Shown: positions 62,801 through 64,000 of the stretch, in pieces
Numbering within the stretch: position 1 is the first letter of the stretch
Layout of the letters: each line of letters starts with the position of its first letter
From: JBFLYO01 sp040756745
GTDB lineage: Bacteria; Bacteroidota; Ignavibacteria; UBA10030; UBA6906
Length of the DNA stretch: 64,000 nt
NCBI GenBank assembly: GCA_040756745.1
Contig: JBFLYO010000004.1
Coordinates: 94,218 to 158,217 of the forward strand
Reading direction: 5' to 3'
Program-made: the position numbers and the translations under genes
Notes under the pieces: generated by a model
Told to the model about the DNA's origin: nothing
The model's input: the letters and a program-made list of their open reading frames with translations, nothing else
Databases searched by the model: none

Positions 62801-64000
62801 CAGTGCAGACGGTTGTCTCTTTCCCACCCGCGAAAAGCCGGCTTTCGGAGTATGCCTCGGTGGACTACCAACTGATCGGTCTCCCCGGCAACAGCGGACT
62901 GACCATCAGCGACTTCCTCGGCGGACAGCAGGGGGTGAATTGGGAAGTATATTGGGACAACGGCTCGGCGGATCCCTACCCGAACTATTACATACGGTTC
63001 ACACCGGGGAGCAGCAACTTCCTCTGCACGCCGGGGAAGGGCCTCTGGCTTCTCCATCTGGGCGACTGGGTGTTGAGCGCACGCACCGTAGCCGCGGCCC
63101 CCATGGACTCCACCGGCGCGGCAACGGTTCAACTAACGCCTGGAGTCGGGTATAATCTCATCACGAACCCATTTCCAACGTCCGTTCCGTGGTCCGCTGT
63201 CACATCGCTCAACGGCATCACGGACTCACTGCGCGGATGGTCCGCGGCAACGGGATGGACTCGAGCAACGAATCTTGATCCCTACCGGGCCTACCTCTTT
63301 TTTAACGGAGCAAATAGGGCTTCGTTGAGGATACCGTTCGTTGCTCCGAAGCTCTCTCCTCAAAGTCAATCGAAGCGAGGCGATCAGGAGTGGCGTATCG
63401 ACGTCACCGTGAAGTGCGGTTCGCTGCTGGATCAGACCACGTCATTTGGCGTTTCGCCCGATGCCGCTTCCGGAATGGATGCCTTTGAACAGCGGAAGCC
63501 ACGGCACTTTGCGGCACTTCCTGATGTGTTTTTTGACAGACCGGAGTGGAACACAACCTTTAATGAGTTTTCCACAGACATCCGGCCTGCCGTCGAGGGG
63601 CTCGAGGAATGGGTGCTCACATTGAGATCGGAAGGGAAGAAGCAGGTTGAGGTTGAGTTCGACGGGCTGCAAGCGGTGCCCGCGATGCTCTCAGTGTATC
63701 TCCTGGACGAAGAACGTGGAATGGCAGTCGACATCCGCGAACAGAGTCGCTACCACCTGCAGCCGACTGCAGTGAACACGTTGCTGAAAGTCGTCGTTGG
63801 AGCAGAAGACCTGGTGAGGGACAGAGCCTCACGGATCGTGCCGGCCGATTTCGCGCTCCTGCAAAACTTCCCGAACCCATTCAACCCGACTACGACCATC
63901 CCTGTCGCGATACCACGCGAGAGCCGGATTCGGCTTGAGGTCTACAACGTCCTCGGGCAGTTGGTGGCTACCTTGCACGATGGCAACATATCTCCGGGCA
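59860..64000 (+). CDS. Secreted propeller/FN3 protein with T9SS sorting domain, truncated by window edge
   Basis: An open frame of 1380 codons runs from the ATG at 59860 to the right edge without a stop. A signal peptide comes first (LLLFALLVLIHCSTQA). Residues about 25-590 are about fifteen propeller-like repeats with the YRSTDNGxxW signature (SSDNGASW, STDDGANW, TTDNGVTW), as in sortilin/BNR-type beta-propellers. Two beta-sandwich repeats (NATLNGSVNPNGSPTNYWFEYG near 605 and SAQFNGTVNPNG near 705) precede two fibronectin type III domains (about 792 and 883) that share RLDVATD and RVRAVNQSG, an internal duplication. The T9SS domain begins near 1332 (LLQNFPNPFNPTTTIPV); the last residues lie beyond the window. 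Function unknown; surface adhesion or glycan binding is plausible. Confidence 0.85.
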   Translation, partial: MRVARALLLFALLVLIHCSTQAQWQQCNGPHTGDVRCFVQHGTWVFLGTMEGGVYRSSDNGASWQPMNNLLTDPHIHSLASFGTFLYAATSAGVFVSRDDGGSWYPSSRGITDTLIQAITVKDTILFAGTYSDGVFRSTDAGAHWEPASNGIGSSNVRAFAVLGTDIFAGTTNGVYRSTDDGANWALASNGLTNVFVSTLYLSGSTLYAGSTNLPTGGVSRSTDGGANWTVAGLQSYQVFAIAAYNNVLLAGTNLGIYASTDEGANWYVAEGGRFYNYVYALSLFGANFLAGTYRGVLVSTNLGTTWNASNNGLSNGWVTGFVKHGSMLFAGTYGGGVFLSPDDGTTFAARNGGLERTYINALALSGEYIFAGVEVGAYLSLDDASSWTKALGGLPDAEVYSLGVFGGNIFAGVFSGFGERGVYRSTNNGTTWANVTGSLPQNGVPKSFASIGGAVYVVISGRGVYSTTDNGGSWNSTSATLPSALPRIAVSVGSNLFVGTSGDGVFLTTDNGVTWSAASGGLGNAFINALFAQGNCVFAATEGGIFRSSDNGNSWADVSSGLATSSMISLWGDNSLLFAGSRSASAWRRPLTDLGFPVVFTESASPVGYDNATLNGSVNPNGSPTNYWFEYGLTPSYGVSTTVQSAGSGNTLNAASAPVTGLTSGAVYHFRLVAENSLGRMFGDDATFVPGALPPTVVTDGATLITSDSAQFNGTVNPNGRATIYSFHYGPTTSYEMTTVSQDAGAGQTPIAVSMGVGGLTAGSLYHCKIVAANVAGEVYGNDTTFYTLTLPPVAGQAVNISTTGFDAVWNPASGATGYRLDVATDTLFSGPLAGYNNLDVGGATSRTVTGLAAGTEYFFRVRAVNQSGVSGNSNMVGVVTLPQAPTANTAANVTTSGFTANWTAVASAMRYRLDVATDGQFTSYVAGYNNVDVGNVTASVVASLSPGTTYYYRVRAVNQSGASLSSNIISVTTTGNTYTVQTVVSFPPAKSRLSEYASVDYQLIGLPGNSGLTISDFLGGQQGVNWEVYWDNGSADPYPNYYIRFTPGSSNFLCTPGKGLWLLHLGDWVLSARTVAAAPMDSTGAATVQLTPGVGYNLITNPFPTSVPWSAVTSLNGITDSLRGWSAATGWTRATNLDPYRAYLFFNGANRASLRIPFVAPKLSPQSQSKRGDQEWRIDVTVKCGSLLDQTTSFGVSPDAASGMDAFEQRKPRHFAALPDVFFDRPEWNTTFNEFSTDIRPAVEGLEEWVLTLRSEGKKQVEVEFDGLQAVPAMLSVYLLDEERGMAVDIREQSRYHLQPTAVNTLLKVVVGAEDLVRDRASRIVPADFALLQNFPNPFNPTTTIPVAIPRESRIRLEVYNVLGQLVATLHDGNISPG

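Overview
The window suggests a member of the Bacteroidota/Chlorobiota side of the FCB bacteria, plausibly an Ignavibacteria-like lineage; this is inference, because no rRNA or ribosomal gene is present. The grounds are four proteins with C-terminal type IX secretion (T9SS) sorting domains carrying the FPNPFNPxTT signature, a PorV/PorQ-like barrel fragment at the left edge, two TonB-dependent receptors with carboxypeptidase-like N-domains, a periplasmic-propeller (Reg_prop/Y_Y_Y) histidine kinase, and a GC-rich genome with many ATGA/GTGA start-stop overlaps. No tRNA, rRNA, CRISPR array, intact insertion sequence or phage gene was found.

Region 1 (1-18.8 kb, all +) is a long, tightly packed locus that looks like a mannoside/mannan utilisation operon: a lipoprotein sugar-binding protein and two ABC permeases (no ATPase gene in the window), a SurA/PpiC-like foldase, two (alpha/alpha)6-type glycosidase-like proteins (one cytosolic, one exported), a zinc alcohol/polyol dehydrogenase, an exported helical-toroid protein, a large T9SS-exported protein with PKD-like and LamG domains, a GH2 beta-mannosidase and a GH130 mannoside phosphorylase. 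The last two fix the likely substrate as beta-mannosides; the toroid proteins are the unknown part.

Region 2 (18.8-23.1 kb, -) has a small T9SS protein bracketed by two copies of an unusual composite repeat (a 17-bp unit, 6 and 8 copies, between inverted GATTGAG/GGTTAAGG arms), then a TonB receptor with a lipoprotein gene. Region 3 (23.3-26.5 kb, +) is a copper-resistance cassette: an HMA-AraC fusion regulator, a CopZ-type chaperone and a CopA ATPase, with a convincing AraC-type direct-repeat operator in front of copZ.

Region 4 (26.6-41.0 kb, mixed) carries a membrane protein, a sodium:solute symporter with a tiny co-encoded membrane protein, a GATase1-like protein, a remnant of a Ser/Thr kinase, a second TonB receptor, a Tat-exported GFO/IDH/MocA oxidoreductase, an exported amidohydrolase, an AceK kinase/phosphatase and a large lower-GC T9SS protein. 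Region 5 (41.2-49.8 kb, +) has three transporters in a row (dicarboxylate/glutamate, nucleoside, nucleobase), a membrane-anchored GMC oxidoreductase with a Cys cluster, a small membrane protein and a metallophosphoesterase.

Region 6 (49.9-59.3 kb, -) encodes a triheme cytochrome c, a glycosidase-like protein, a ChbG/YdjC-family deacetylase and a three-gene phosphorelay (propeller kinase, lone receiver, receiver-SpoIIE phosphatase). Region 7 (59.9 kb to the right edge, +) is one open reading frame of at least 1380 codons for a T9SS-exported propeller/FN3 protein. Several intergenic gaps are filled with short, imperfect, word-like repeats, one of which runs into the kinase signal-peptide codons.
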